A stretch of DNA of 64,000 nt from Paenibacillus phytohabitans. Its GTDB lineage: Bacteria; Bacillota; Bacilli; Paenibacillales; Paenibacillaceae. A model generated the notes under the pieces. It saw only the letters and a program-made list of their open reading frames with translations. It did not search any database and was not told the DNA's origin. The position numbers were made by a program, and so were the translations under genes. Shown here piece after piece: positions 33,387-42,180 of this stretch; within the stretch, counting starts at the first letter, position 1, and every line of letters begins with the position of its first letter. The stretch spans positions 1 to 64,000 of the forward strand of contig NZ_WHOB01000069.1 of the NCBI RefSeq assembly GCF_013141775.1, written 5' to 3'.

Positions 33387-34067
33387 CTACGGCCGGTTCG
33401 GCACGAAGGACTTGATCCACGTCCCGAAGCTTCCGGGATTGCGGGTCTGGACCAGAACAACACCTTCGCCGCGGAACCGGCAGACCAGTGCCTCCCCGCT
33501 GGTTAAGCTGTTCAGCCAGCCGGAGGCTGCCTTTTCCACCTTATAATCCATATAATCCGGCCAGGCCACGAGGTGGCCGTTATCAATGATCATTTCCTCG
33601 CCAGGGCCGAGGTTAATCGCATGAATGGCTCCGAAGGAAGAGAGGAAGACCGTACCTCTGCCGCTGATTTCTACAATGAAGAAGCCTTCGCCGGAGAATA
33701 GGCCGCGGGTCAGATTCTGCATTTTGGTGTTCACTTGAATACCGTGGGTTCCAGCCAGGAAACCATCCTTCTGCACCATCAGCTTGTACGAGCCGTCCAG
33801 CTCAATGGCCTGAATATCCCCGATTGCCCCTGGTGAGAGCAGCACTTCACTCTGTCCGCGGGTGGCGGTCAGCTCCTGGAAGAAGAATTTCTCCCCGCTC
33901 AGCATCCGGCCGAGTCCGCGCATGAGCCCGCCGTCTACCGTGCCTCTCAGCTCCACATTCGGCGACATGGCGACCATCGCCCCCATCTCCGCCTTCACAC
34001 TTTCGCCTGACTCCAGGACTACCTTCAGCATGGCAAAAGCGCCGTCATACAGCACATCGTATTTCAT
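33387..34067 (-). CDS. AIM24 family protein
   Basis: This soluble beta-rich protein has repeated glycine-turn strands typical of the AIM24/TIGR00266 family: VKAEMGAMVAMSPNVEL, LLSPGAIGDIQAIELDG, FIVEISGRGTVFLSSFGAIH and a C-terminal R-G-E-G strand. The family function is not established in bacteria. I start at ATG 34067 (226 residues) because CAGGAGGAGATATTA precedes it. It is monocistronic. Confidence 0.85.
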   Translation of the reverse strand: MKYDVLYDGAFAMLKVVLESGESVKAEMGAMVAMSPNVELRGTVDGGLMRGLGRMLSGEKFFFQELTATRGQSEVLLSPGAIGDIQAIELDGSYKLMVQKDGFLAGTHGIQVNTKMQNLTRGLFSGEGFFIVEISGRGTVFLSSFGAIHAINLGPGEEMIIDNGHLVAWPDYMDYKVEKAASGWLNSLTSGEALVCRFRGEGVVLVQTRNPGSFGTWIKSFVPNRP

Positions 34068-34327
34068 TAATATCTCCTCCTGATTCTGCCTATTCCATTC
34101 TAAGTATAAGTGATGACTTTCTTCTGCCAGACGCATGTACCTTGTCCATCAAGAATACTGTAATAAGCTGCACCGCCGCAAGCGGAGGACAAGGCAGTGT
34201 AAGCCGGCCGCAAGGTAACAGACTATTATAGTTAATTATACCGGGCAGCGGTGTGGTGATTATGTTAAAATTAAACTAACAGTACCGCATGTACTGAATA
34301 AGCTTATGACAAGGAGTGTTACCGCAT

Positions 34328-34540
34328 ATGGCACGTACACGCACGCAAAAAGCTCTGCTGAAGGCAGAACGCTCCGGCACCTGGTGTGCCGAAAGAAACC
34401 GCAGGATGAATCAGGATTACGGCGCCATCTCCCAGCATGTACGGATGACACCCGGCAAGCGCCATCAATTGAATAAAATCAAACACAAGGAGCGGATCTA
34501 TGGTGATGGCGCTCCTTTTGCATGTCTCCTGGTCTCGTGA
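34328..34540 (+). CDS. small basic protein of unknown function
   Basis: A 70-residue, Arg/Lys-rich protein beginning ARTRTQKALLKAERSG. I believe similar short proteins starting MARTRKQKAL occur in other paenibacilli. AAGGAG lies about 12 bases before ATG 34328. Its last ~17 codons run through a perfect terminator hairpin (34487-34519). This suggests the original stop was lost, or that the coding end really overlaps the terminator. Confidence 0.55.
   Translation: MARTRTQKALLKAERSGTWCAERNRRMNQDYGAISQHVRMTPGKRHQLNKIKHKERIYGDGAPFACLLVS
34487..34519 (+). terminator. terminator overlapping the small gene's 3' end
   Basis: AAGGAGCG (34487-34494) pairs exactly with CGCTCCTT (34510-34517), and T residues follow. 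Confidence 0.65.
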
Positions 34541-34542
34541 GC

Positions 34543-35361
34543 TTACGCCTGCGCCCTGCTATGGATACGGTACTGCTTGGGTGACATTCCGAACCGGCTG
34601 CGGAAGACACGGTGGAAGTACGTATAGTTGGCAAACCCGCAAGTTTCAGATACATGCTCCAGCGGCATCGGGCTGAAGGTAATCTTCTCCCTGGCCATAT
34701 CCAGCCTGACGTCATTTACATATTTCACAATCGTAGTGCCGAACGCCTCTTTGAACAGATGAACCGCGCGGGAGACGGAAATATCGACATGGCCGGCCAC
34801 ATCCTCCAGACGGAAGGCGTACGCGGCATGCTCTTCGACATATTGCTTCATCCGGTAAGCAAGATAGGCCTTGGGTGAAATTGCCGGCTGCTCGGACATC
34901 AGCCTGTCAATCTCCATACATAGAATCTGCAGATAACACGCGGAGATATCCGGTGAAGAATCCGATAAACGGCGCTGCTCCAGCACAAGCTGGCGGAACA
35001 GGCCAAGAATATGATCGCTGAGCGGCAGCCGGAGTACGGCCGGGCGATGCTTGCGTCCCCACCATTCTTCAATCCAGGGACCGCTGCAGAAAATATGATA
35101 GTCACCGCTCTCAATCCGAGGCTTGCCGACAGGGTAGACTTCCTTGTCGATACTTAAGTAGTAGGGATCGGTCGGTGCGAAGAGCATCAGATTGCCGCTC
35201 TCCACAGTAGTGATGACTCCGCCCTCCATGGTCCGGCTGCGTCCTTCGGTCTGGAGGCGCAGCAGATAATACTGGACGCCTTCGCTGCGGGACATATGAA
35301 ACGGCTTGCGGTGGAAGGAGAATCCGGCGGATAGGATGTGGCAGGCTGCGTTAGGTGTCAT
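34543..35361 (-). CDS. AraC-family regulator of the sugar operon
   Basis: A cupin-like N-terminal sensing domain (residues ~15-120) is followed by the two AraC helix-turn-helix motifs: LEDVAGHVDISVSRAVHLFKEAFG and LEHVSETCGFANYTYFHRVFRSRFGMSPKQYR. The product is 272 residues, and CTAGGAGGACTC precedes the ATG. It is divergent from a five-gene sugar operon and is the probable activator. A cre-like site overlaps its promoter region. Confidence 0.88.
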   Translation of the reverse strand: MTPNAACHILSAGFSFHRKPFHMSRSEGVQYYLLRLQTEGRSRTMEGGVITTVESGNLMLFAPTDPYYLSIDKEVYPVGKPRIESGDYHIFCSGPWIEEWWGRKHRPAVLRLPLSDHILGLFRQLVLEQRRLSDSSPDISACYLQILCMEIDRLMSEQPAISPKAYLAYRMKQYVEEHAAYAFRLEDVAGHVDISVSRAVHLFKEAFGTTIVKYVNDVRLDMAREKITFSPMPLEHVSETCGFANYTYFHRVFRSRFGMSPKQYRIHSRAQA

Positions 35362-35674
35362 GAGTCCTCCTAGTTGTTAAATGATAAGCAGATTGTTCAT
35401 GTTTTAATCATATTATTCATTTTATTATATACGCTTTCATATTACCATGTACCTAAGCAAAAAACATACAAATGATGTGGGGGAGGCTGTATTGCGGCTC
35501 TGATCGCTACATAGGCAAACACTGGAAGCAGCGGATGGCAGATAGACAGCTATATTACATCCTATGTTTACAGCCCGTTTGTTCAGGTGGAATGCCTGGC
35601 ATAGGTGCGGGGCAAAGGGCGGTGGCGGCAAGATCAGTCGGACTCTCGGATCAAACTTAGGAGTGAGAGCAATA
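35362..35674. other. 313-bp divergent regulatory region
   Basis: The left half (35380-35470) is AT rich and holds the araC promoter and the cre-like site. The right half is G+C richer and holds no convincing gene. The longer frames reaching back from the isomerase gene lack a ribosome binding site. The operon promoter was not resolved. Confidence 0.4.
35426..35440 (-). promoter_or_regulatory. candidate cre (CcpA) site
   Basis: On the minus strand ATGAAAGCGTATATA matches the cre consensus WTGNAARCGNWWWCA at all but one position. It overlaps a TATAAT on the same strand, upstream of the araC gene, in the space between araC and the sugar operon. Confidence 0.45.
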
Positions 35675-36442
35675 ATGTTGAAGGTAGGACTTCAGCTGTA
35701 TACGCTGAGAGACGAACTGGAACAGGATTTCGAAGGGACAATACGCAAGGTTGCCGAACTGGGCTACAGCGGTGTGGAATTCTTCCACTATTTCGGCCGG
35801 ACGGCCGGGCAGGTGAAGGCACTGCTTGAGGAAACAGGACTCGTTGCTCTAGGAGCGCATCGCCCGTACGATGTTATGCTGAACGATACGGAACAGGAAA
35901 TCAGCTTCAATCTGGAGATTGGCAACCGTAATCTGATCGTGCCATTTCTGACGGAAGAACAGCGTAATTGGCCTGAAGTGGCTAAGAACCTGCGGCTGAT
36001 CGGCGACAAATGCCGGGCAGGCGGAGCTGTTCTTTCTTATCATAATCATGATTTCGAATTCACGGAGAAGGTGGGCGGCCGCACAGCTTTTGACTACCTG
36101 TTCGAAGAGGTGCCTGCTGAGCAGCTTCAAGTGGAAATGGACACATGCTGGGTGTATTATGGCGGATATGATCCGGTAGAATACATCAATAAATACGCAG
36201 GACGCCTGCCGATCATCCACCTCAAGGACCTGAAGAAACGCGAAGACGGTTCTCCGGAGACTGTTGTACTGGGTGAAGGTGAAGTCGATCTGGCTGCAAT
36301 TGTTGAAGCAGCAGCGGCGGCTGGTGTGGAATGGGCAGTGGTTGAACAGGATTATTGCAGCCGTTCACCGCTTGCCAGTGTAGCTGACAGTTTGAATTGG
36401 ATCAAATCATATGGTAATCAAGGAGGAAATATTCATGTCTAA
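35675..36442 (+). CDS. sugar phosphate isomerase/epimerase (AP-endonuclease-2 TIM barrel)
   Basis: This IolE/IolI-like TIM barrel of 255 residues keeps the metal-ligand pattern: VLSYHNHDFEF, LQVEMDTCWVYYGGYDP, IIHLKDLK and the late VVEQDYC. It probably isomerises or epimerises a keto-sugar or inositol-type intermediate. I start at ATG 35675, with TTAGGAGTGAGAG upstream, rather than 35564. Its stop overlaps the next gene by 8 bases. It is first in the operon divergent from araC. Confidence 0.85.
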   Translation: MLKVGLQLYTLRDELEQDFEGTIRKVAELGYSGVEFFHYFGRTAGQVKALLEETGLVALGAHRPYDVMLNDTEQEISFNLEIGNRNLIVPFLTEEQRNWPEVAKNLRLIGDKCRAGGAVLSYHNHDFEFTEKVGGRTAFDYLFEEVPAEQLQVEMDTCWVYYGGYDPVEYINKYAGRLPIIHLKDLKKREDGSPETVVLGEGEVDLAAIVEAAAAAGVEWAVVEQDYCSRSPLASVADSLNWIKSYGNQGGNIHV

Positions 36443-37532
36443 CAAACTCAAAATTGCTATTATCGGTTGCGGTGGTATCGCAAACGGCAAACATATGCCA
36501 AGTCTTTCCCGTCAGGCGGATGCCGAAATGGTGGCATTCTGTGACATCGAAGAAGAACGTGCTCAAGAGGCTGCCAAGACCTACGGCGCTGAAGGCGCTG
36601 CTGTATTCACCGATTTCCGTGAGATGCTGGCTGCCGGCGGATTCGACATCGTACATGTATGTACACCTAACGACAGCCACTCCGAGATCACTGTGGCCGC
36701 CCTCGAAGCCGGCAATCACGTGCTGTGCGAGAAGCCGATGGCGAAGACCACTGCCCAGGCGAAAGAAATGCTGGATGCCGCCAAGCGCACAGGCAAGAAA
36801 TTGTCCATTGCCTATCAGAACCGTTTCCGCGCAGACAGTGATTATCTGAAGGGGCTGTGCGAGAGCGGAGAACTCGGCGATATCTATTACGGTAAGGCTA
36901 TTGCGCTTCGCCGCCGTGCCGTTCCGACTTGGGGCGTATTCCTGGATGAAGAGAAGCAGGGCGGCGGACCGCTGATCGATATCGGTACACATGCACTGGA
37001 TCTGACGCTCTGGCTGATGGATAACTACAAACCGCGTATGGTTGTAGGCTCTACCTTCCACAAGCTGGGCCAGAAGAAGAATGCGGCGAATGCTTTCGGT
37101 CCATGGGATCCGGAACAATTCAAGGTGGAAGATTCCGCATTCGGCTTCATTACAATGGAGAACGGTGCTACAATTGTGCTTGAAGCCAGCTGGGCGCTGA
37201 ATGTGTCAGAATTTGGTGAAGCCAAAACGATGCTCGCCGGTACGGAGGGCGGAGCAGACATGAAGGACGGCCTGCGTCTGAACGGCGAACGTGCCGGACG
37301 CCTGTACGAAACCAAGGTTGATCTTGGATCAGGCGGAGTAGCCTTCTACTCCGGTGCTGCTGAGACTGAAGCTGACCGTGAAGCGCGTCTGTGGCTGGAA
37401 GCGGTAAGAGAAGATAAAGATCCGGTTGTATTGCCGGAGCAGGCTTTTGTTGTTACCCAGATCCTTGAAGCAGTGTATGAATCAGCACGTACCGGTCGTG
37501 CCGTTTATTTTGACGGAAGTTCTGACAACTAA
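36435..37532 (+). CDS. Gfo/Idh/MocA-family oxidoreductase 1
   Basis: This NAD(P)-dependent sugar or inositol dehydrogenase has 365 residues. The Rossmann motif IAIIGCGGIANGKH is at the N-terminus, the catalytic lysine motif CEKPMAKT near residue 100, and GGGPLIDIGTHALDL in the C-terminal domain. AAGGAGGAAATATTC precedes ATG 36435, inside the end of the isomerase gene. A second enzyme of the same family follows, so the pathway probably uses two oxidation or reduction steps. Confidence 0.9.
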   Translation: MSNKLKIAIIGCGGIANGKHMPSLSRQADAEMVAFCDIEEERAQEAAKTYGAEGAAVFTDFREMLAAGGFDIVHVCTPNDSHSEITVAALEAGNHVLCEKPMAKTTAQAKEMLDAAKRTGKKLSIAYQNRFRADSDYLKGLCESGELGDIYYGKAIALRRRAVPTWGVFLDEEKQGGGPLIDIGTHALDLTLWLMDNYKPRMVVGSTFHKLGQKKNAANAFGPWDPEQFKVEDSAFGFITMENGATIVLEASWALNVSEFGEAKTMLAGTEGGADMKDGLRLNGERAGRLYETKVDLGSGGVAFYSGAAETEADREARLWLEAVREDKDPVVLPEQAFVVTQILEAVYESARTGRAVYFDGSSDN

Positions 37533-37580
37533 GAGCACCTCCGGTTCACGCGACTATTAGAGAAAACAGGAGTGGAATCC

Positions 37581-38651
37581 ATGAGTTCAATCAAACATAC
37601 TGTAGTTATCGTTGGTTACGGCGGAATGGGAAGCTATCACACGCAATTAATTAAAGAAAGTGACCGCGTGATAGTGAGCGGAGCCTTCGATCTGCTGGAG
37701 GAGCGGCGCGCTCTGGCTGCCGAAGCAGGTTACACCGCTTATTCCAGCTATGAGGAAGTACTGGCAGATCCGGAGGTGGACATTATTCTGATCGCTACAC
37801 CGAATGATGTGCACAAGGATATTGCTGTTCGTGCATTTCAGGCGGGCAAGCATGTGGTCTGTGAGAAGCCGGTGGCCATGTCTTCGGCCGAATTTACCGA
37901 GATGCAGGCAGCGGCAGATGCGGCCGGACGTGTGCTGATAGTGCACCAGAACAGACGCTGGGATGAGGATTTTCGCGTAATCAAGGAGATGTATGAGAAG
38001 GAGACGATTGGATCACTCTTCCAGCTTGAGTCCCGGGTGCATGGTGCTAACGGGATTCCCGGCGACTGGCGTCATGTGAAAGCACAGGGCGGAGGGATGC
38101 TGCTGGACTGGGGCGTTCATCTGCTGGATCAGCTGCTGTTCATGATTGACAGCAAAGTCACAAGCGTAAGCAGCAGCTTGAGCTATATTCTCGGCAATGA
38201 TGTGGATGACGGTTTCGAGGCCAGCCTGCAGTTTGAGAATGGGATCAAAGCCATCGTTGAAGTCGGAACCACCAACTTTATCACGCTGCCAAGATGGTAT
38301 GTGAAGGGACTTGAGGGAACGGCTATTATTGAGGACTGGTCTCTGAGAGGAAGAATAGTCACCCGCAATAACGCATCCGAGAAAATAGAACCGACACCGA
38401 TCCGTGCAGGTGTAGGGTTAACCAAGACGATGGCTCCGCCATCGGAAGGCTCGACAATTACCGGAGACCTGCCGGCGGCGTCTGAGCTATCCTCCAGCTT
38501 CTATGATAATCTGGCTGCTGTAATCGAAGGTACAGCTGAACCGATTGTCAAGAACGCTGAAGTGCTGCGTGTGCTTATTCTGATTGAAGCTATCTTTGAA
38601 GCGGCAGAGAAGAATGAGACCATCAAGAATTTCGATATCTACGGTGCATAA
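37581..38651 (+). CDS. Gfo/Idh/MocA-family oxidoreductase 2
   Basis: A second Gfo/Idh/MocA enzyme of 356 residues: VVIVGYGGMGSYHTQL is the nucleotide-binding loop, CEKPVAMS the catalytic lysine motif, and GGGMLLDWGVHLLDQ the C-terminal substrate-side motif. I start at ATG 37581 behind AGGAGTGGAATCC. It is clearly distinct in sequence from its neighbour, so this is not a recent duplication. Confidence 0.9.
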   Translation: MSSIKHTVVIVGYGGMGSYHTQLIKESDRVIVSGAFDLLEERRALAAEAGYTAYSSYEEVLADPEVDIILIATPNDVHKDIAVRAFQAGKHVVCEKPVAMSSAEFTEMQAAADAAGRVLIVHQNRRWDEDFRVIKEMYEKETIGSLFQLESRVHGANGIPGDWRHVKAQGGGMLLDWGVHLLDQLLFMIDSKVTSVSSSLSYILGNDVDDGFEASLQFENGIKAIVEVGTTNFITLPRWYVKGLEGTAIIEDWSLRGRIVTRNNASEKIEPTPIRAGVGLTKTMAPPSEGSTITGDLPAASELSSSFYDNLAAVIEGTAEPIVKNAEVLRVLILIEAIFEAAEKNETIKNFDIYGA

Positions 38652-38690
38652 CAAGATACGAGAACTGATCAGGGAGAGGTGGCAACATCA

Positions 38691-39659
38691 ATGAAACTTG
38701 GAGTATTTATGGTATTGTTCGGCGGCCGCAAGCTGGAGGAAGCGCTGGATTACGTAGCATCCAAAGGGCTGAAGGCAGTTGAGATCGGCACCGGAGGTTA
38801 TCCCGGCAACAGCCACTGCGATCCGAAGCTGCTGCTTGAGAATGAAGCGGCGCTTAAGGAATTCAAGCACGCGGTAGAATCCCGCGGTCTGATTATCAGT
38901 GCGCTTAGCTGTCACGGCAACCCGCTGCATCCGCAGAAGGAGCTGGCAGCCAAGGATCATGAGGATTTCGTGAACACGGTTAAGCTGGCACAGAAGCTGG
39001 GTGTTAAGGTTGTGAATACCTTCTCCGGCTGCCCTGGTGACCACGAAGGCGCGAAATACCCGAACTGGCCGGTTGCACCTTGGCCGAATGATTACCAGGA
39101 GATCCTGACCTGGCAATGGGAGAACAAAGTGATCCCTTATTGGACGGAGCAGGCTGCTTTCGCAACTGAGCATGATGTGAAGATTGGCCTTGAACTGCAC
39201 GGAGGATTCTCGGTGCATACGCCAGCTACACTGCTGAGACTAAGAGAAGCCGCAGGGGAAGCCATCGGTGCGAACCTTGACCCGAGCCATATGTGGTGGC
39301 AGGGGATTGATCCGGTGCAGGCGATTCATATTCTGGGCCGTGAAGGCGCAATTCATCACTTCCATGCGAAGGATACGGTAATCGATCCGGTCAATGTCAA
39401 CAAGCATGGCCTGACCGATATGCAGTCCTATACGAATATGCTTGACCGCGCGTGGCAGTTCCGTTCCGTAGGCTACGGACATGATGTCAAGGTGTGGGCG
39501 GACATGATGAGTGCGCTCCGCCTTGTAGGATACGACTATGTGGTCAGCATTGAACACGAAGATGGCTTGATGTCCATTGAGGAAGGCTTCTCCAAGGCTG
39601 TAGACAATCTCCGCCAGGTACTTATTGAAGAGCCTCTTTCCGAGATGTGGTGGGTCTAA
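38691..39659 (+). CDS. sugar phosphate isomerase/epimerase 2 (TIM barrel)
   Basis: A second AP-endonuclease-2 TIM barrel, 322 residues, of a different subfamily from the first. Metal-ligand candidates are in GLELHGGFS, GANLDPSHMWWQG, HHFHAKDT and SIEHED. GGGAGAGG precedes ATG 38691. The long loop FSGCPGDHEGAKYPNWPVAP is a recognisable subfamily trait. Its partner enzymes suggest a role in breaking down a 3-keto or epimerised sugar. Confidence 0.85.
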   Translation: MKLGVFMVLFGGRKLEEALDYVASKGLKAVEIGTGGYPGNSHCDPKLLLENEAALKEFKHAVESRGLIISALSCHGNPLHPQKELAAKDHEDFVNTVKLAQKLGVKVVNTFSGCPGDHEGAKYPNWPVAPWPNDYQEILTWQWENKVIPYWTEQAAFATEHDVKIGLELHGGFSVHTPATLLRLREAAGEAIGANLDPSHMWWQGIDPVQAIHILGREGAIHHFHAKDTVIDPVNVNKHGLTDMQSYTNMLDRAWQFRSVGYGHDVKVWADMMSALRLVGYDYVVSIEHEDGLMSIEEGFSKAVDNLRQVLIEEPLSEMWWV

Positions 39660-39662
39660 CAG

Positions 39663-40634
39663 ATGGAGAGCTTCACCAAGGTCAAGCTGAATGACCGGGA
39701 GCTGAGTCTATTAGCAGCCAGCGCCTTCGGTGCAGATGTAGCGGTTGTCAGCAGCAGAGAGCTGACCGGAGGTTTTTTTAATACAGGATATGACCTGGAG
39801 CTAAGCGATGGACGGTCGGTCATCCTTAAGGTTGCTCCTGGGCCGGAGACAGCGGTGCTTAGCTATGAGAAGGATATTATGCGTGCTGAAGTCGGAGCGC
39901 TCCGCCTGGTCCGTGCCGCAGGCGGGATTCCTGTGCCCGAAGTCTACAGTTATGATGAGAGCCTGCAGCTGATTCCATGCCCTTATTTCTTCATGGAGAA
40001 GATTGAAGGTGAGCCGTACAGTGATGTGAAGGAGAGCCTGTCTCCAGAGCAGCGTTCTTCCATCGAGTATGAACTCGGGCAGTACCAGCGTCTGATCAAT
40101 GAGATTAAAGGGCCAGTCTTTGGATTATTCGGTGCAGATCCTGCCGGAGGCGGAATGGCCTGGAGGGAGACCTTCAAGGCAATGCTGCTGAATGTGCTTC
40201 AGGATGCTGTGAGACTGGATGCCGCGTTACCTGCATCGCTGCCGGAAATTGAGCAGGCGCTGGGGCGTTATCTGCCTGCGCTGGATGCAGTGACGCAGCC
40301 GCGTCTTGTACACTGGGATTTGTGGAACGGCAATATTTTTGTGCAGGATGGCAGGATCGTATCTATTATTGACTGGGAGCGGGCCATGTGGGGCGATGTG
40401 CTGCTGGAGTATTATTTCCGGCATTTCGAGAACTCGGAAGCGTTCTATGAAGGGTACGGGACAGCTTTCAGCAGTCCGGACGAATTGCTGCGGAAGCGGC
40501 TGTACGACCTGTATCTGGATCTTATCATGGTAATTGAATGTTATTCACGCCAGTATAAGGATGAGAATCATGTAAACTGGGCCCACGAGAACCTCGCGGA
40601 GTCCTGGAAGCTGTTCTCGGCTGTAACAGGATAA
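39663..40634 (+). CDS. aminoglycoside phosphotransferase-fold kinase
   Basis: A small-molecule kinase of 323 residues with the APH catalytic loop LVHWDLWNGNIF (D219, N224) and the metal-binding aspartate in SIIDWE (D237). The N-terminal ATP-binding lobe runs to about residue 112. In this operon it more likely phosphorylates a sugar or amino-sugar than an antibiotic. It starts 4 bases after the isomerase stop, with only weak GGTGGG upstream. A decayed relative lies at 41980-42114. Confidence 0.85.
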   Translation: MESFTKVKLNDRELSLLAASAFGADVAVVSSRELTGGFFNTGYDLELSDGRSVILKVAPGPETAVLSYEKDIMRAEVGALRLVRAAGGIPVPEVYSYDESLQLIPCPYFFMEKIEGEPYSDVKESLSPEQRSSIEYELGQYQRLINEIKGPVFGLFGADPAGGGMAWRETFKAMLLNVLQDAVRLDAALPASLPEIEQALGRYLPALDAVTQPRLVHWDLWNGNIFVQDGRIVSIIDWERAMWGDVLLEYYFRHFENSEAFYEGYGTAFSSPDELLRKRLYDLYLDLIMVIECYSRQYKDENHVNWAHENLAESWKLFSAVTG

Positions 40635-40640
40635 TACAAA

Positions 40641-40675
40641 CAGGAGGCCGGTTCTCTTCGGAGATCCGGCCTCCT
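40641..40675. terminator. hairpin after the sugar operon
   Basis: CAGGAGGCCGG pairs exactly with CCGGCCTCCTG around a 14-base loop. The downstream T tract is poor (GGCTGTTGTTG). Confidence 0.65.
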
Positions 40676-40719
40676 GGCTGTTGTTGAGTACATCAGAACA
40701 GAAGGATTTCAGTCAGCAC

Positions 40720-41910
40720 TTAGTACCTGTTACGGATGGCGATAACGGGATTAATGTCTGCTTCGTAGTCAACGCCGTCAGTCTCGAAGCCGAACAGCTG
40801 GAAGAACTCACGTCTGTAGCCGTCCAGATCGGAATATTGATAGACATTCTCCGTACTTAGCTTGGGCCAGATGCGGTCCACTTCTGTCTGCACAGCTGGG
40901 CTCATCTCATGATCATCAATCCGGATACGCCCTTGTCCGTCTACCGGAGTCCCTTCCGGGTTGTACAGGAAACCGGTATACAGCCGGTATGCTTGTTCGA
41001 TGCAGCCTTCGTGCAGTCCCTTTTCTTTCATGACCTTGTAGAGGACGGAGATGTAGAGCGGAACTACAGGGATCGCCGAGCTGGACTGGGTGACCAGGCC
41101 CTTGCTGACTGCTACATAGGCGCGGCCTCCGCTTGGTGATAATTGGGCATTCAGCTGTAAGGCTGTGGCTTCCAGATGATCTTTAGCCCGGCCGATGGTG
41201 CCGTCGCGGTAGACGGCCTGTGTTAGCTCCGAACCTATATAGGAGAAGGCGAGGGTGACCGCATCTGCGGCCAGAACACCGGAATTCCGGAGCGCTTCAA
41301 TCCAGAGCTGCCAGTCTTCTCCGCCCATCACATGAACCGTGTCATCGATTTCAGCTTCGGTGGCCGGTTCAATCTGTACCGTGCTTAGTTCTCCGGTATG
41401 GAAATTGACCGTTGTATTGGTATAAGTGCTGCCGATCGGCTTCAATACAGACTGATGAACTTCTCCGGTCTCTGGGTCTGTTCTGCGTGCCGAGGCTACG
41501 CTGTAAATGACAAGATCAACTTGTCCGAGCTCGCTGCGGATCAACTCTATGGTACGTTCTTTCGTTTCAGCAGTGAAAGCGTCCCCGCATACGCTGTAGG
41601 AGCGCAGGCCGGCCGTATAGGCCATTTCCTCAAAAGCTGCGGAATTATACCAGCCTGCGGAGGCTGTCCGCGTCTCGCTGGCTGTGCTGGGTCTATAGAC
41701 GCCTACAGTTGCTGCTCCTGCACCGAAGGCTGCTGCAATCCTGACTGCAAGTCCATACCCGGTTGAAGCCCCGATTACGAGTACATTGCGGGGTCCTGTA
41801 AATTTACCCTGATGTTGTACATAGTTCACTTGCTGCTGTACCTGATGCGCACAGCCTGCGGGGTGGGCAGTCGTACAGATGAAACCGCGCGTTCTGGGTT
41901 TTATGATCAT
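40720..41910 (-). CDS. fabV: trans-2-enoyl-CoA/ACP reductase FabV
   Basis: FabV catalyses the last reduction of fatty acid elongation with NAD(P)H and is generally less sensitive to triclosan than FabI. The family N-terminus IIKPRTRGFICTTAHPAGC, the nucleotide loop VLVIGASTGYGLAVRIAAAFG and the Tyr-x8-Lys catalytic pair in VYRDGTIGRAK are present. The product is 396 residues, the normal size. AGCGAGG lies upstream of the ATG. It is monocistronic. Confidence 0.95.
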   Translation of the reverse strand: MIIKPRTRGFICTTAHPAGCAHQVQQQVNYVQHQGKFTGPRNVLVIGASTGYGLAVRIAAAFGAGAATVGVYRPSTASETRTASAGWYNSAAFEEMAYTAGLRSYSVCGDAFTAETKERTIELIRSELGQVDLVIYSVASARRTDPETGEVHQSVLKPIGSTYTNTTVNFHTGELSTVQIEPATEAEIDDTVHVMGGEDWQLWIEALRNSGVLAADAVTLAFSYIGSELTQAVYRDGTIGRAKDHLEATALQLNAQLSPSGGRAYVAVSKGLVTQSSSAIPVVPLYISVLYKVMKEKGLHEGCIEQAYRLYTGFLYNPEGTPVDGQGRIRIDDHEMSPAVQTEVDRIWPKLSTENVYQYSDLDGYRREFFQLFGFETDGVDYEADINPVIAIRNRY

Positions 41911-41979
41911 TATAATATTAACCTCGCTTTCATCGATGGTTGCTGGGATTGGAGAATGGAGAGGAGTTGCCTGATTCGG

Positions 41980-42114
41980 AGTGAGTATTTTCTCATGGTG
42001 AACCTCTCAGGTGATCCTTATAATGAAGTGAAGAAACATCTGAGCTCCCAGATCAGGCTGTATGATTGCTATATTGATCTAATTTACTTCATTGAATGTT
42101 GTTCCCGCAAGTAA
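41980..42114 (+). pseudogene. internally deleted remnant of an APH-type kinase gene
   Basis: The frame reads YFLMVNLSGDPYNEVKKHLS, matching residues 108-128 of the kinase at 39663 (YFFMEKIEGEPYSDVKESLS). After only two more residues it joins IRLYDCYIDLIYFIECCSRK, matching residues 279-297 (KRLYDLYLDLIMVIECYSRQ). About 148 residues, including the whole catalytic loop, are missing between. Upstream of 41980 there is no recognisable similarity and the frame overlaps fabV. It cannot encode a working kinase. Confidence 0.75.
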
Positions 42115-42180
42115 GGCAGGGACGATGGTCAGCAGAGAACATACCGGATGACAACTTTCCCGCGAAAGGAGACGGATGTT

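Noticed and set aside
39663..40634. Aminoglycoside resistance gene
   Set aside because: Only the kinase fold is shared. Operon context with sugar isomerases and dehydrogenases favours a metabolic substrate.
41812..41979. N-terminal part of the plus-strand frame before the kinase remnant, as a real gene
   Set aside because: It overlaps the fabV coding start region, shows no similarity to the kinase and has no ribosome binding site.
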